Shown piece after piece: positions 7,624 to 14,439 of a stretch of DNA of 22,396 nt. The first letter of the stretch is position 1; every line of letters starts with the position of its first letter. Made by a program: the position numbers and the translations under genes. A model generated the notes under the pieces. That model made no database searches and had not been told where the DNA came from. It worked only from the letters and a program-made list of their open reading frames with translations. The stretch is from SOIV01 sp964435925 (lineage in GTDB: Bacteria; Acidobacteriota; Aminicenantia; Aminicenantales; Aminicenantaceae). The stretch spans positions 1 through 22,396 of the forward strand of contig CAYTBG010000040.1 of assembly GCA_964435925.1 (NCBI GenBank). Direction: 5' to 3'.

Positions 7624-8430
7624 TTGAGACGAAAACCTGCAGTGAGTGGCTATTTTTATCCCGAACGAGAAAAAGATCTCAGAAAAATGATCGAAAGAAT
7701 GGTAGAGCCAGAAAAAGAAAAGGAAAAGGCCATCTGTGTCGTCTCCCCGCATGCAGGATTCGAATATTCGGGGCCAGTTGCTGGAGCTGTTTTCTCTTCC
7801 GTTCAGATCCCAGATAAGTTCGTCATCTTGGGACCAAGTCACAGAGCCATCCAGTCTCGTATCGCGGTAATGAAAGAAGGGGATTGGGAAACTCCTCTGG
7901 GTTTGGTCAAGATTGAATCCCGACTCGCAGAACTTATCATGAATCAATCTCCGCTTATCACTGAAGATGAAATTGCCCATTTAAACGAGCATTCTCTTGA
8001 AGTCCAGCTTCCTTTTATTCAGTACTTTAAGAAAGATATTTCAATCGTTCCCGTTTGTCTTTCTTATCATATCTCGTTCGAGGAACTGGAAGAGTTGGGG
8101 AAGGCCATCTCCTCGGGCATTAAAGAGTTCAAGGAAGAGGTAATGATTGTAGCCAGCACGGATATGAGCCATTATGTGCAGCATGAAGTAGCGAAGAAAA
8201 AGGATTTTTTAGCCATTGAAAAGATACTAAATCTAGATGCTAAGGGACTTTATGACACCGTGCAAAATGAAGATATCAGCATGTGTGGCTTTCGACCCAC
8301 CACCTCGGCCATTGTTGCCTCAAAGGAACTGGGGGCAAAGAAAGCAACTCTTGTAAAATATCAGACTTCTGGAGATGCCTCAGGAAATTATCACGAAGTT
8401 GTCGGCTATGCCGGGATAAAGATTAACTAA
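7624..8430 (+). CDS. MEMO family protein (AmmeMemoRadiSam system protein B-like)
   Basis: A 268-aa member of the MEMO1 family, related to extradiol dioxygenases but of uncertain enzymatic role. Visible conserved segments are SPHAGFEYSGPVAG (metal-site His), VILGPSHR (second His), EHSLEVQLPFIQY, VASTDMSHYV and SMCGFRPTTSAI (the cysteine corresponds to the redox-active Cys of human MEMO1). The protein ends with TSGDASGNYHEVVGYAGI. The start is a TTG with an excellent AGGAGG (7613-7618) 5 nt upstream; the usual N-terminal RKPAVSGYFYP follows at once. In many bacteria this protein is encoded with an AMMECR1-like protein and a radical SAM enzyme, but neither is nearby here. TTGACA at 7577-7582 is a possible -35, but I see no well-spaced -10. 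Confidence 0.9.
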   Translation: MRRKPAVSGYFYPEREKDLRKMIERMVEPEKEKEKAICVVSPHAGFEYSGPVAGAVFSSVQIPDKFVILGPSHRAIQSRIAVMKEGDWETPLGLVKIESRLAELIMNQSPLITEDEIAHLNEHSLEVQLPFIQYFKKDISIVPVCLSYHISFEELEELGKAISSGIKEFKEEVMIVASTDMSHYVQHEVAKKKDFLAIEKILNLDAKGLYDTVQNEDISMCGFRPTTSAIVASKELGAKKATLVKYQTSGDASGNYHEVVGYAGIKIN

Positions 8431-8545
8431 GCTGGTCTGACCAATACTTGAATAGAAACTAGGTGTCAAATCAAGTTAGTCCTAGCTCTCAGCCTCTTTC
8501 GGTTTAAGCTCTATGCCGAGTTGCTAATTACCGCTGACTTCGAGA

Positions 8546-8595
8546 AAAAAAGGAATAGTCCGTAACGTCCAGCTTCTGCTCGTTATTCCTTTTTT
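8546..8595. terminator. Candidate bidirectional intrinsic terminator
   Basis: A perfect 12-bp inverted repeat (8546-8557 with 8584-8595) has an A-tract on the left arm and a T-tract on the right arm, with a 26-nt loop that can pair internally (TAACG/CGTTA). It lies between the convergent MEMO gene (+, ends 8430) and DUF4440 gene (-, ends 8610). Placement and the A/T tracts suit termination from both sides. The stem is AT-rich, so its strength is uncertain. Confidence 0.55.
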
Positions 8596-8609
8596 GGCGG
8601 CGGAGGAGA

Positions 8610-9104
8610 CTACCGGTCTGATATGCGAGTGTCTATTGCGATGAGCCATGAGCCGTCCTCTTGTTTTCGCAGTATCTGTAAGAACTTCCCGTCGACTTGC
8701 ATGGGCTCGGGTAAGCCTTCCGCTGCCATTGTAATATAAACCGTTCCTAGGACAAAGGCAAGGTTATCTCGCCCATCAATTTTCACGATTGTTTGGTTGA
8801 ATGCCGTGACGGTCGCAGCTGCTTTACTGAGAGCCTTTCTAGCCTCCTTAAGTGCTTCTCGTCCCTGAATCATTGGCCCCTGTGCAACCATTATTGTATC
8901 CTCGGTATAGAATTCTGTGGTTGCCTCCAAACCGCCTTCCAGCGCAGCTTGCACATAAGCATCATTTGCTGTTTTAATTGCCGCCACATCCTCATCTGAT
9001 AAACCTACAATCCTAGCCTCCTCAGCCACCTCTTCTCCGTACTGGCAACTAAAGGTAAAACAAAGCAGAATGGTCAAAGGAATGACCAAAAAAGTTTTTC
9101 TCAT
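8610..9104 (-). CDS. NTF2-like (DUF4440/SnoaL-like) putative lipoprotein
   Basis: A 164-aa protein. The first 20 residues are MRKTF then a hydrophobic run ending TFSC, a possible but weak lipobox with Cys20 as lipidation site. It is probably exported and membrane-anchored. The rest is a single NTF2-like domain: a helical DVAAIKTANDAYVQAALEG start, FYTEDTIMVAQGPMIQGREAL in the middle, and the family-typical ending DGKFLQILRKQEDGSWLIAIDTRIS. Such domains bind or convert small molecules in some proteins and have no known activity in many others; none can be assigned here. The gene stands alone, with its own good promoter and a strong ribosome site (AGGAGGAGG directly before the ATG). Confidence 0.85.
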   Translation of the reverse strand: MRKTFLVIPLTILLCFTFSCQYGEEVAEEARIVGLSDEDVAAIKTANDAYVQAALEGGLEATTEFYTEDTIMVAQGPMIQGREALKEARKALSKAAATVTAFNQTIVKIDGRDNLAFVLGTVYITMAAEGLPEPMQVDGKFLQILRKQEDGSWLIAIDTRISDR

Positions 9105-9132
9105 GACCTCCTCCTTTTTGTCAGGTGGTACA

Positions 9133-9161
9133 ATTAGACTTTATTTGACAATTCTTGTCAA
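9133..9161 (-). promoter_or_regulatory. Promoter of the DUF4440 lipoprotein gene
   Basis: On the minus strand, consensus TTGACA (9161-9156) and TCTAAT (9138-9133, 5 of 6) are separated by 17 nt. Predicted start is near 9126, giving a leader of about 22 nt that holds the strong ribosome site. This is one of the best promoter matches in the window. Confidence 0.6.
9145..9161. promoter_or_regulatory. Perfect 7-3-7 palindrome over the -35 box, possible operator
   Basis: TTGACAA-ttc-TTGTCAA is a perfect 7-bp inverted repeat with a 3-bp spacer, and it covers the -35 box of the DUF4440 promoter. Its size and position fit a dimeric repressor site. The palindrome also produces a TTGACA on the plus strand, pointing toward hrcA. 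The regulator is unknown. Confidence 0.4.
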
Positions 9162-9330
9162 TTCAAATGCAAGTCATTCCAACTAAGCATCCCATAAATT
9201 ACTTTCTTAATACTTAATATTCACTATATCTTCACTATATATAACAAGAACTACAAAAGTCGGAGTTCGTCCTCATAAAGGCCTGGTCAATTTTGCCAAG
9301 TTTGAAAGGCCCGACTCCATCTGGTGTGAT

Positions 9331-9360
9331 TTGACAATATTTAAGGTTTAATGCTATAAA
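9331..9360 (+). promoter_or_regulatory. Promoter of the hrcA-grpE-dnaJ operon
   Basis: TTGACA (9331-9336) and TATAAA (9355-9360) are separated by 18 nt. Predicted start is near 9367, leaving only about 11 nt before the hrcA ATG (9378). No CIRCE operator (TTAGCACTC-N9-GAGTGCTAA) is present around it. Confidence 0.55.
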
Positions 9361-9377
9361 TTTTTTAGAGTAAATCA

Positions 9378-10421
9378 ATGCGAGCTGGTATTTTGAGAGA
9401 GAAAGACAGACGAATTCTCAACTTAATTGTTGAGAGCTATCTAAAAAAAGGCAAACCCATAAGCTCTGGATATGTTGCTCAGAGGAGCTCTCTGCCTGTT
9501 TCCTCTGCTACCGTAAGAAACATAATGTCAAAACTAGAAGAATACGGTTTTCTCTCTCAACCTCATACATCTGCAGGGCGTGTCCCAACGGACAAAGGCT
9601 TGAGGCACTATGTAAATAATCTGTTCGACGAAACCATTATTCCTGAAAAAAAGATCGATCTTCTGTCCGAAAATCTTGTTCTTCATAAGGGTGATTTCCA
9701 CTCTTTCCTCAACCAGGTGTCCAGGATTTTAGCTGACTATTCTGATAACTTAGGATTTGTTCTGTCTCCGAGGATTTCAAAAATAAATTTTCAACATATT
9801 CATTTTATCAAGATATCCGAATTCAAAGTTATGAGCACCTTGATCACTCCTTCTAACTTCGTCCTAACTGAGATTGTTCAGACAAAGACCTACTTTACTC
9901 AGGATGAGCTTGACAAAGCATCTCAGTATGTCAATCAGAGCTTCAGGAGTAAGAACTTACATTTCATTCGGGACTATCTCCTCCATGAACTTCCCAAATA
10001 TAAGATAAAATATGAAACTATAATTGATAAATTGATTACACTGTTGAAAGCTTATGTTTCTCAGGAAGAGCGAGAAAACGAGATTTTTTTCCAGGGGACA
10101 CCAAAGCTTTTGGAAAAACATGATCTTTTTGATATGGAAAAGTTAAAGTCTCTCTTTCAGAATTTCGAAGAAAAAGCAAAACTTGCCAAACTCCTTTCTG
10201 ACTTCATCAGTCTTGACAGAGTAAAAGTAATGATTGGCTCTGAATTGGACAATCCTGATATATCAGATTGCTCTCTTTTCCTCTCCCACTATGGATACCA
10301 TAGCCAGGTCCTGGGCTCCTTAGGCATAATAGGACCGAAAAGAATTCAATATAAAAAAATCATACCCCTCGTGGATTGTATTGCGAAAAATCTAAGCCAA
10401 ACGATCAGTTTCAACCAGTAA
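9378..10421 (+). CDS. hrcA: Heat-inducible transcription repressor HrcA
   Basis: A 347-aa protein of normal HrcA length. The N-terminal winged helix is diagnostic: LREKDRRILNLIVESYLKKGKPISS, then PVSSATVRNIMSKLEEYGFLSQPHTSAGRVPTDKG (recognition helix and wing), then LRHYVNNLF. The C-terminal GAF-like region ends with MIGSELDNPDISDCSLFLSHYGY and GSLGIIGPKRIQYKKIIPLVDCIAKNLSQ, which also fits. HrcA normally binds the CIRCE inverted repeat to repress chaperone genes, with GroEL as co-factor. It heads hrcA-grpE-dnaJ, yet no recognisable CIRCE lies upstream, so autoregulation may use a diverged site or this operon may not be an HrcA target. The ATG follows a short leader with only a weak ribosome site. 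Confidence 0.96.
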   Translation: MRAGILREKDRRILNLIVESYLKKGKPISSGYVAQRSSLPVSSATVRNIMSKLEEYGFLSQPHTSAGRVPTDKGLRHYVNNLFDETIIPEKKIDLLSENLVLHKGDFHSFLNQVSRILADYSDNLGFVLSPRISKINFQHIHFIKISEFKVMSTLITPSNFVLTEIVQTKTYFTQDELDKASQYVNQSFRSKNLHFIRDYLLHELPKYKIKYETIIDKLITLLKAYVSQEERENEIFFQGTPKLLEKHDLFDMEKLKSLFQNFEEKAKLAKLLSDFISLDRVKVMIGSELDNPDISDCSLFLSHYGYHSQVLGSLGIIGPKRIQYKKIIPLVDCIAKNLSQTISFNQ

Positions 10422-10430
10422 GGAGGAAAT

Positions 10431-10991
10431 ATGGTAAAAAGGACTGAAGTAAAACCTGCTGAGATGAAAGAAAAAGAGAATAAAGATAGACAAGACAAAA
10501 CCAAGATTTTGAAAGATAAACTGAATAAGCAAAAATCAGAAATCAAGCTTCTTAAAATAGAAAATAAAAAGCTAAAAGAAGAATATTTGAGAAAAATAGC
10601 TGAAATCGAAAATTTAAGAAAGAGGTTAGAACGAGAAAAGAGCGAGTTCTATCAATATGCCCTTTCTGAATTATTAAAAGAGCTTTTTGATGTCCTGGAC
10701 AATTTTGAAAGAGCTTTAGAAACTCAAACTAAAGGAAACGGCAAGAGCTTCCGAGAGGGTATTGAGATGATATACAAACAATATCAAGACCTGCTTATGA
10801 AACAAGGTGTTAAACCCATAGAAATCAAGGGGAAAAAATTTGATCCTCATCTTCACCAAGCTCTTATGACTGAAGAATCCGAAGACGTTGCCGAGCCTGA
10901 AGTTGCCGAGGAATTTCAGAAGGGTTACACTCTTCATAACAGGCTCCTTCGTCCAGCCATTGTAAAAGTCATAGTTCCCAAAAAAAGCTAA
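10431..10991 (+). CDS. grpE: GrpE nucleotide exchange factor
   Basis: A 186-aa co-chaperone that drives ADP release from DnaK. The first 50 residues are highly charged and lysine-rich. A long coiled coil follows (KQKSEIKLLKIENKKLKEE to ENLRKRLEREK, roughly 35-75), then the four-helix region SELLKELFDVLDNFERALE. The beta-wing segment is MKQGVKPIEIKGKKFDPHLHQALM with GYTLHNRLLRPAIVKV at the end, all typical of GrpE. A strong AGGAGG (10421-10426) overlaps the hrcA stop codon, so translation is likely coupled. dnaK itself is not in this cluster. Confidence 0.96.
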   Translation: MVKRTEVKPAEMKEKENKDRQDKTKILKDKLNKQKSEIKLLKIENKKLKEEYLRKIAEIENLRKRLEREKSEFYQYALSELLKELFDVLDNFERALETQTKGNGKSFREGIEMIYKQYQDLLMKQGVKPIEIKGKKFDPHLHQALMTEESEDVAEPEVAEEFQKGYTLHNRLLRPAIVKVIVPKKS

Positions 10992-11057
10992 TAAATATGG
11001 ACCTCAGTATCGGGAACGAGCTGGTAACGAAACATTCTTGCCCAGTTAAATTAGAAA

Positions 11058-12191
11058 ATGACAAAAAAAGATTTTTATGAAAGCCTAGGCCTAGCGCAGA
11101 ATGCAACTCAGGAAGAGATAAAAAAAGCCTACCGTCAAATGGCTCTCAAATACCATCCTGACAGGAATCCTGGCGATAAAGCGGCCGAAGATCAGTTCAA
11201 AGAGGTAGCTGAAGCTTACAGTGTGCTCATTGATCCTGAGAAGAGGTCTACATATGACCGATTCGGCCGTGATGGATTACGAGCAGAAGGATTTAGCGGC
11301 TTTCCCGGTTTTAATTCATCAATTTTTGAAGATTTTGAAGATATATTGGGCAATTTTTTTAGCTTCAGCTTTGGAGATTTTTTTGGGACTCAGCAAACAG
11401 CAAGAGCCCATTATCCCCAAAGAGGAAGAGATCTTGCTTTAGAGCTTGAAGTCTCTTTAGAAGAAGTTGCTTTCGGAGCAGAAAAAGAAATCAAACTTGA
11501 CAGAGTAGAGCTTTGTTCTGTCTGCCAGGGATCAAGACTGCAGCCTGGCACTCAGAAATCTATCTGTCAACACTGTCAAGGCAGGGGGCAGGTTCGCTAT
11601 CAGCAGGGATTCTTTGCGATTTCACGAACATGTTCCCATTGCCAAGGATTAGGCAAAATTATAACCACTCCCTGCAGGGAGTGCGGCGGCTCCGGGAAAA
11701 TGAGGGAAAAGAAAAAATTAAAGGTAAGAATTCCAGTTGGTATTAATGACGGCATGAGACTCAGACTAGAAAGAGAAGGAGAAGCAGGGGACAAGAAAGC
11801 TCCAAGAGGAGATCTTTATGTTACTGTCCGTGTAAAAAAACACGAGATTTTTGAAAGAGAAGAAAATAATCTTTTCTGTCAAATTACAATATCCTTTATT
11901 CAGGCTGCGTTGGGAACAACAGCAGAAATTCCAACTCTTGAAGAAAATGAGGTTCTCAAAATTCCGGCAGGCACCCAACCAGGTGAGGGTTTCAGATTAA
12001 AAGGAAAAGGCATAAAGTGCCTGGGAGGATATCGAAAAGGAGATTTATTCGTTAAAGTTAACGTTAAAATCCCTGAAAAATTGACCAAAGAACAAAAAAT
12101 ATTACTCCAAAAATTTGCAGAATCTACGGGAGAAGATTTAAAAACCGTATACCGAAGCATTATCAATAAAGCAAAAAATATAATTCATTAG
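11058..12191 (+). CDS. dnaJ: Chaperone protein DnaJ
   Basis: A 377-aa type-I J-protein that stimulates DnaK ATPase activity and binds unfolded substrates. The J domain occupies about 1-70, with HPD at 33-35 and NPGDKAAEDQFKEVAEAYSVL. A short Gly/Phe-rich region (about 78-110) follows. The zinc domain has four cysteine pairs: 153/156, 170/173, 192/195 and 206/209. The first repeat reads CSVCQGSR, so its last glycine is replaced by arginine, and the first two repeats lie close together. The C-terminal substrate-binding domains (RIPVGINDGMRLRLEREGEAG, KIPAGTQPGEGFRLKGKGI) are complete. It lies 66 nt after grpE without a clear ribosome site, so it may have its own translation control. Confidence 0.96.
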   Translation: MTKKDFYESLGLAQNATQEEIKKAYRQMALKYHPDRNPGDKAAEDQFKEVAEAYSVLIDPEKRSTYDRFGRDGLRAEGFSGFPGFNSSIFEDFEDILGNFFSFSFGDFFGTQQTARAHYPQRGRDLALELEVSLEEVAFGAEKEIKLDRVELCSVCQGSRLQPGTQKSICQHCQGRGQVRYQQGFFAISRTCSHCQGLGKIITTPCRECGGSGKMREKKKLKVRIPVGINDGMRLRLEREGEAGDKKAPRGDLYVTVRVKKHEIFEREENNLFCQITISFIQAALGTTAEIPTLEENEVLKIPAGTQPGEGFRLKGKGIKCLGGYRKGDLFVKVNVKIPEKLTKEQKILLQKFAESTGEDLKTVYRSIINKAKNIIH

Positions 12192-12223
12192 AGGAAGGAT
12201 TTCCAATTCCGTGAAAATGAAGA

Positions 12224-12390
12224 GAGCAGGCTGGGTGATTGAGAAAACCGTGAGAAAGGCTGAGCGGGCGTTGCGAGGAGCAAAGCGACGAAGCAATCTC
12301 TCCAATAAGGAGAGGAGAGCAAAGCCTGCTTCCGAGCGGGATTTCCTCGCTGGGGAAACCCCGCGTGTTTTGGATACACCCAGCCTGCTC
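12224..12390. mobile_element. MITE-like element, family B (167 bp) with an embedded GCAATCTC-type repeat
   Basis: Perfect 14-bp inverted repeats (12224-12237 and 12377-12390) bound a GC-rich block between dnaJ and rsmE. The interior holds a segment (12268-12301) with the imperfect palindrome TTGCgaggagc...gcgacgaaGCAA, a repeat type I recall as common in genomes of many uncultivated bacteria. Two blocks recur at the right edge of the window in inverted orientation: 23 identical bases (12247-12269 with 22374-22396) and 15 of 16 bases (12309-12324 with 22342-22357). The open frame across it (12211-12441) is a by-product, not a gene. Confidence 0.7.
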
Positions 12391-12444
12391 AATGATCATG
12401 CCATCTACTACGGAAAAGAAATGCTTGCCGCATTAGAGTAAAAT

Positions 12445-13197
12445 TTGACTTCAAATCGCTTCTTCATCAAAAAAAGCAACATTCATTCCTCCTCTCTTCT
12501 TCTTTATGGAGATGAACATCATCACCTGAGCAAAGTAGCCAGAATAAAACCAGAGGAGAAAGTATGGCTTTTTGATGAGCAAGGCACAAACTATCTGGCA
12601 AAAGTCGAAGAAACAGGAAAAAATATGACCCGCTTATCCATCCTCCAGACACTGGATAAAAATAAACCCAAGATTAAGATTACTCTGGCCCAAGCTCTTC
12701 TTAAATCAAAAAAAATGGATATTATTATCCAGAAATCTACAGAGTTAGCTGTCACAAATATTATCCCAGTCATAACTGCTCGTACTATCGTAAAAGTTGA
12801 GGAAAAAATCCAAAAAAAAATAGAAAGATGGAAAAAAATTGCTCTGGAAGCAGTCAAACAAAGCCAGATGTCTTTTTTGCCTTCCATATCATCTCCGATA
12901 CCTATCGAAAAGCTGGTTGAGGGAAGAGGGGAAGAAAGAAAGCTTCTTTTAAGCGAAAATAGAGGGAAATATTTAAGAGATATTTTAATCGAAAACTCAG
13001 GCTCCGAACTTAGGACGCCGAAATCACCTTCCTCTATCCTTATTCTCGTCGGCCCAGAAGGTGGCTGGACAGATGAAGAAGAGAAATATATTTTAAATCA
13101 TGGGTATGAAGCAGTCAGCTTGGGCGGACAAACATTAAGAGCAGAAACAGCTACTCTTTGCAGTTTAGCATTGATTTCTCATTTTTGGAATTTATAG
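12445..13197 (+). CDS. rsmE: 16S rRNA m3U1498 methyltransferase RsmE
   Basis: A 250-aa SPOUT-class enzyme that methylates U1498 of 16S rRNA in the mature 30S subunit, using S-adenosylmethionine. The N-terminal PUA-like part starts NRFFIKK and contains GDEHHHLSKVARIKPEEKVWLFD. Catalytic-domain motifs are LAQALLKSKKMDIIIQKSTELAV, KIALEAVKQSQMSFLP, and the C-terminal knot ILVGPEGGWTDEEE and SLGGQTLRAETATLC. The start is a TTG just after an in-frame TAA (12439-12441); the conserved RFF motif at residues 5-7 supports it. The ribosome site is weak (AGAG, 12435-12438). Between dnaJ and this gene sits the family B repeat. The kinase gene starts 1 nt after its stop. Confidence 0.94.
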   Translation: MTSNRFFIKKSNIHSSSLLLYGDEHHHLSKVARIKPEEKVWLFDEQGTNYLAKVEETGKNMTRLSILQTLDKNKPKIKITLAQALLKSKKMDIIIQKSTELAVTNIIPVITARTIVKVEEKIQKKIERWKKIALEAVKQSQMSFLPSISSPIPIEKLVEGRGEERKLLLSENRGKYLRDILIENSGSELRTPKSPSSILILVGPEGGWTDEEEKYILNHGYEAVSLGGQTLRAETATLCSLALISHFWNL

Positions 13198-13198
13198 G

Positions 13199-14146
13199 AT
13201 GTTTCTTCAAGGTCAAAAAGTAGGCAAATATGAGATATTGCGTTCCCTTGGCAGTGGGGGCTTTGGCTCAGTTTTTCTGGCCAAGGACACCTGGCTCAAT
13301 ATAAAAGTTGCTATCAAAGTTCCCCATAAGCAATCTTTAGAGCTTTTCAAGCTTCTCAAGGAACCAAGGCTTCAAGCTGCCTTGAATCACCCGAACATTG
13401 TCCGCATGATTGCAGCCGAGAAGGAAAACAAAGTCTTTTTTATGGTTATGGAATATGTCAAAGGAAAAACGCTGGAGAGAATTTTAGAAAAGGAAAAAAT
13501 ATTGGACCTTGAAAAAGCAATTGATTACATCAACCAAATCTCTTACGGTATTGATCACGCCCATAAAAATAATATAGTCCATAGAGATTTAAGACCATCA
13601 AACACTATCATTTCAGAGGACGGGACAGCAAAAATCACAGATTTCGGAACTTCTGTTTGGCTGGAGAATGTCCCTTATGCATCGACAAGAATTGGCTCTC
13701 CTCCCTATATGGCGCCAGAACAATTCCTGGGTAAGTCAACCTATGGCTCAGATATTTACTCAATAGGATGTATGTTTTATGAGCTGGTTAGCGGCCAACC
13801 TCCCATCATTGATCCTGATCCTTTTAAAATCCTGGAAAAAGCTCAAAAAGGAAAAATTAAACCTCCTCGATTAATGAATAACAAAATTCCTAAAGAAATT
13901 AGTGAGATTATAATGCAGTGCCTCTCACCTAAAGTTGAAGAAAGATATCAAAAGGCTTCAGAGATTATTAGACGTCTCTCCGCATTCAAAGGTAAAGCCT
14001 CAGAAGAATCAGAAATAGAAGACATATGGGGAAGGATTAAAGCTAGAGAAAGAAGAATAACAACTTTGTGCTGGAATTGTCACCGGCCATTACCTCACAA
14101 GGAAAAAAACTGCCCGCACTGCGGCGAACCAATCTTGAGCAAATAA
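13199..14146 (+). CDS. Soluble Ser/Thr protein kinase with C-terminal zinc ribbon
   Basis: A 315-aa Hanks-type kinase. Seen in order: glycine loop LGSGGFGSVFLAKD (17-30), VAIK with Lys40, a plausible alphaC Glu55, catalytic loop HRDLRPSN (128-135), DFG (148-150), GSPPYMAPEQ (166-175) and SDIYSIGCMFYELVSGQ (184-200). The catalytic-loop lysine of the usual HRDLKPxN is arginine here (R132). The other key residues are intact, so it is probably active. After about residue 265 comes a linker and a four-cysteine zinc ribbon, CWNC...CPHC (291, 294, 305, 308). There is no transmembrane segment or PASTA domain, so it is likely cytoplasmic, unlike many bacterial PknB-type receptors. It starts 1 nt after the rsmE stop (TAGG-ATG), so translation is probably coupled. 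Substrate unknown. Confidence 0.92.
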   Translation: MFLQGQKVGKYEILRSLGSGGFGSVFLAKDTWLNIKVAIKVPHKQSLELFKLLKEPRLQAALNHPNIVRMIAAEKENKVFFMVMEYVKGKTLERILEKEKILDLEKAIDYINQISYGIDHAHKNNIVHRDLRPSNTIISEDGTAKITDFGTSVWLENVPYASTRIGSPPYMAPEQFLGKSTYGSDIYSIGCMFYELVSGQPPIIDPDPFKILEKAQKGKIKPPRLMNNKIPKEISEIIMQCLSPKVEERYQKASEIIRRLSAFKGKASEESEIEDIWGRIKARERRITTLCWNCHRPLPHKEKNCPHCGEPILSK

Positions 14147-14338
14147 AATAATGGGGTCAATAATGGGGTCATCAATAATGGGGACAGGTCTTGTTTTTTG
14201 CTTTTTGCCTGTCCCAAAAAATCGGGATACCCATACCCGCAATATAACACATTGGTATGAATTACATTTGTGAATTACATTTGATGTGTATGACTAAAAG
14301 CAAAAAACAAGACCTGACCCCCAACTTGACCCCCAACT
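14147..14338. repeat. Structured REPIN-like repeat block with tandem GGGGTC/GACCCCC units
   Basis: Left flank: AATAATGGGGTC at 14147-14158 and 14159-14170, then a third unit ending GGGGAC at 14174-14185. Right flank: two exact 12-bp units TGACCCCCAACT at 14315-14326 and 14327-14338. The flanks are joined by a 21-bp perfect inverted repeat (14185-14205 with 14296-14316), extended by four G-C pairs after one mismatch. A shorter 8-bp hairpin, GGGACAGG/CCTGTCCC (14181-14188 with 14208-14215), uses part of the same left arm. The loop carries an exact 13-bp tandem duplication (14258-14270 and 14271-14283). There is no coding sequence in this block. Confidence 0.75.
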
Positions 14339-14341
14339 AGA

Positions 14342-14370
14342 TTGACTTAAGTCTGCGGTTAAGATAGGAT
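14342..14370 (+). promoter_or_regulatory. Candidate promoter of ilvE-pilT-alaS
   Basis: TTGACT (14342-14347) and TAGGAT (14365-14370, 4 of 6) have a 17-nt spacer. It begins 4 nt after the last tandem unit of the repeat block and would leave a leader of about 63 nt before ilvE. Confidence 0.35.
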
Positions 14371-14439
14371 GAAGTCCCTAGTTCAAACTAAATGTACTTC
14401 AACAAAATATCATAATGTAATTTTTAGCAGGAGAAATAT

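Noticed and set aside
8431..8545. Possible tRNA or small RNA between MEMO and the terminator
   Set aside because: Short hairpins exist (TGGT/ACCA, CTAGG/CCTAG) but there is no cloverleaf, T-loop sequence or promoter; I see nothing I can support here.
9220..9240. Two direct copies of TTCACTATAT spaced 11 bp apart upstream of hrcA
   Set aside because: The period matches a helical turn, but the sequence is simple and AT-rich and lies about 90 bp above the -35 box; not distinguishable from chance.
9258..9316. Inverted AGTCGG/CCGACT as a CIRCE-like operator for HrcA
   Set aside because: Only 6 bp per arm with a 47-nt spacer; unrelated to the CIRCE sequence and its 9-nt spacer.
12211..12441. 76-codon open frame between dnaJ and rsmE
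   Set aside because: It runs straight through the family B repeat, including its palindromes, and has no ribosome site. A related frame (22205-22393) appears only because the same repeat is present there.
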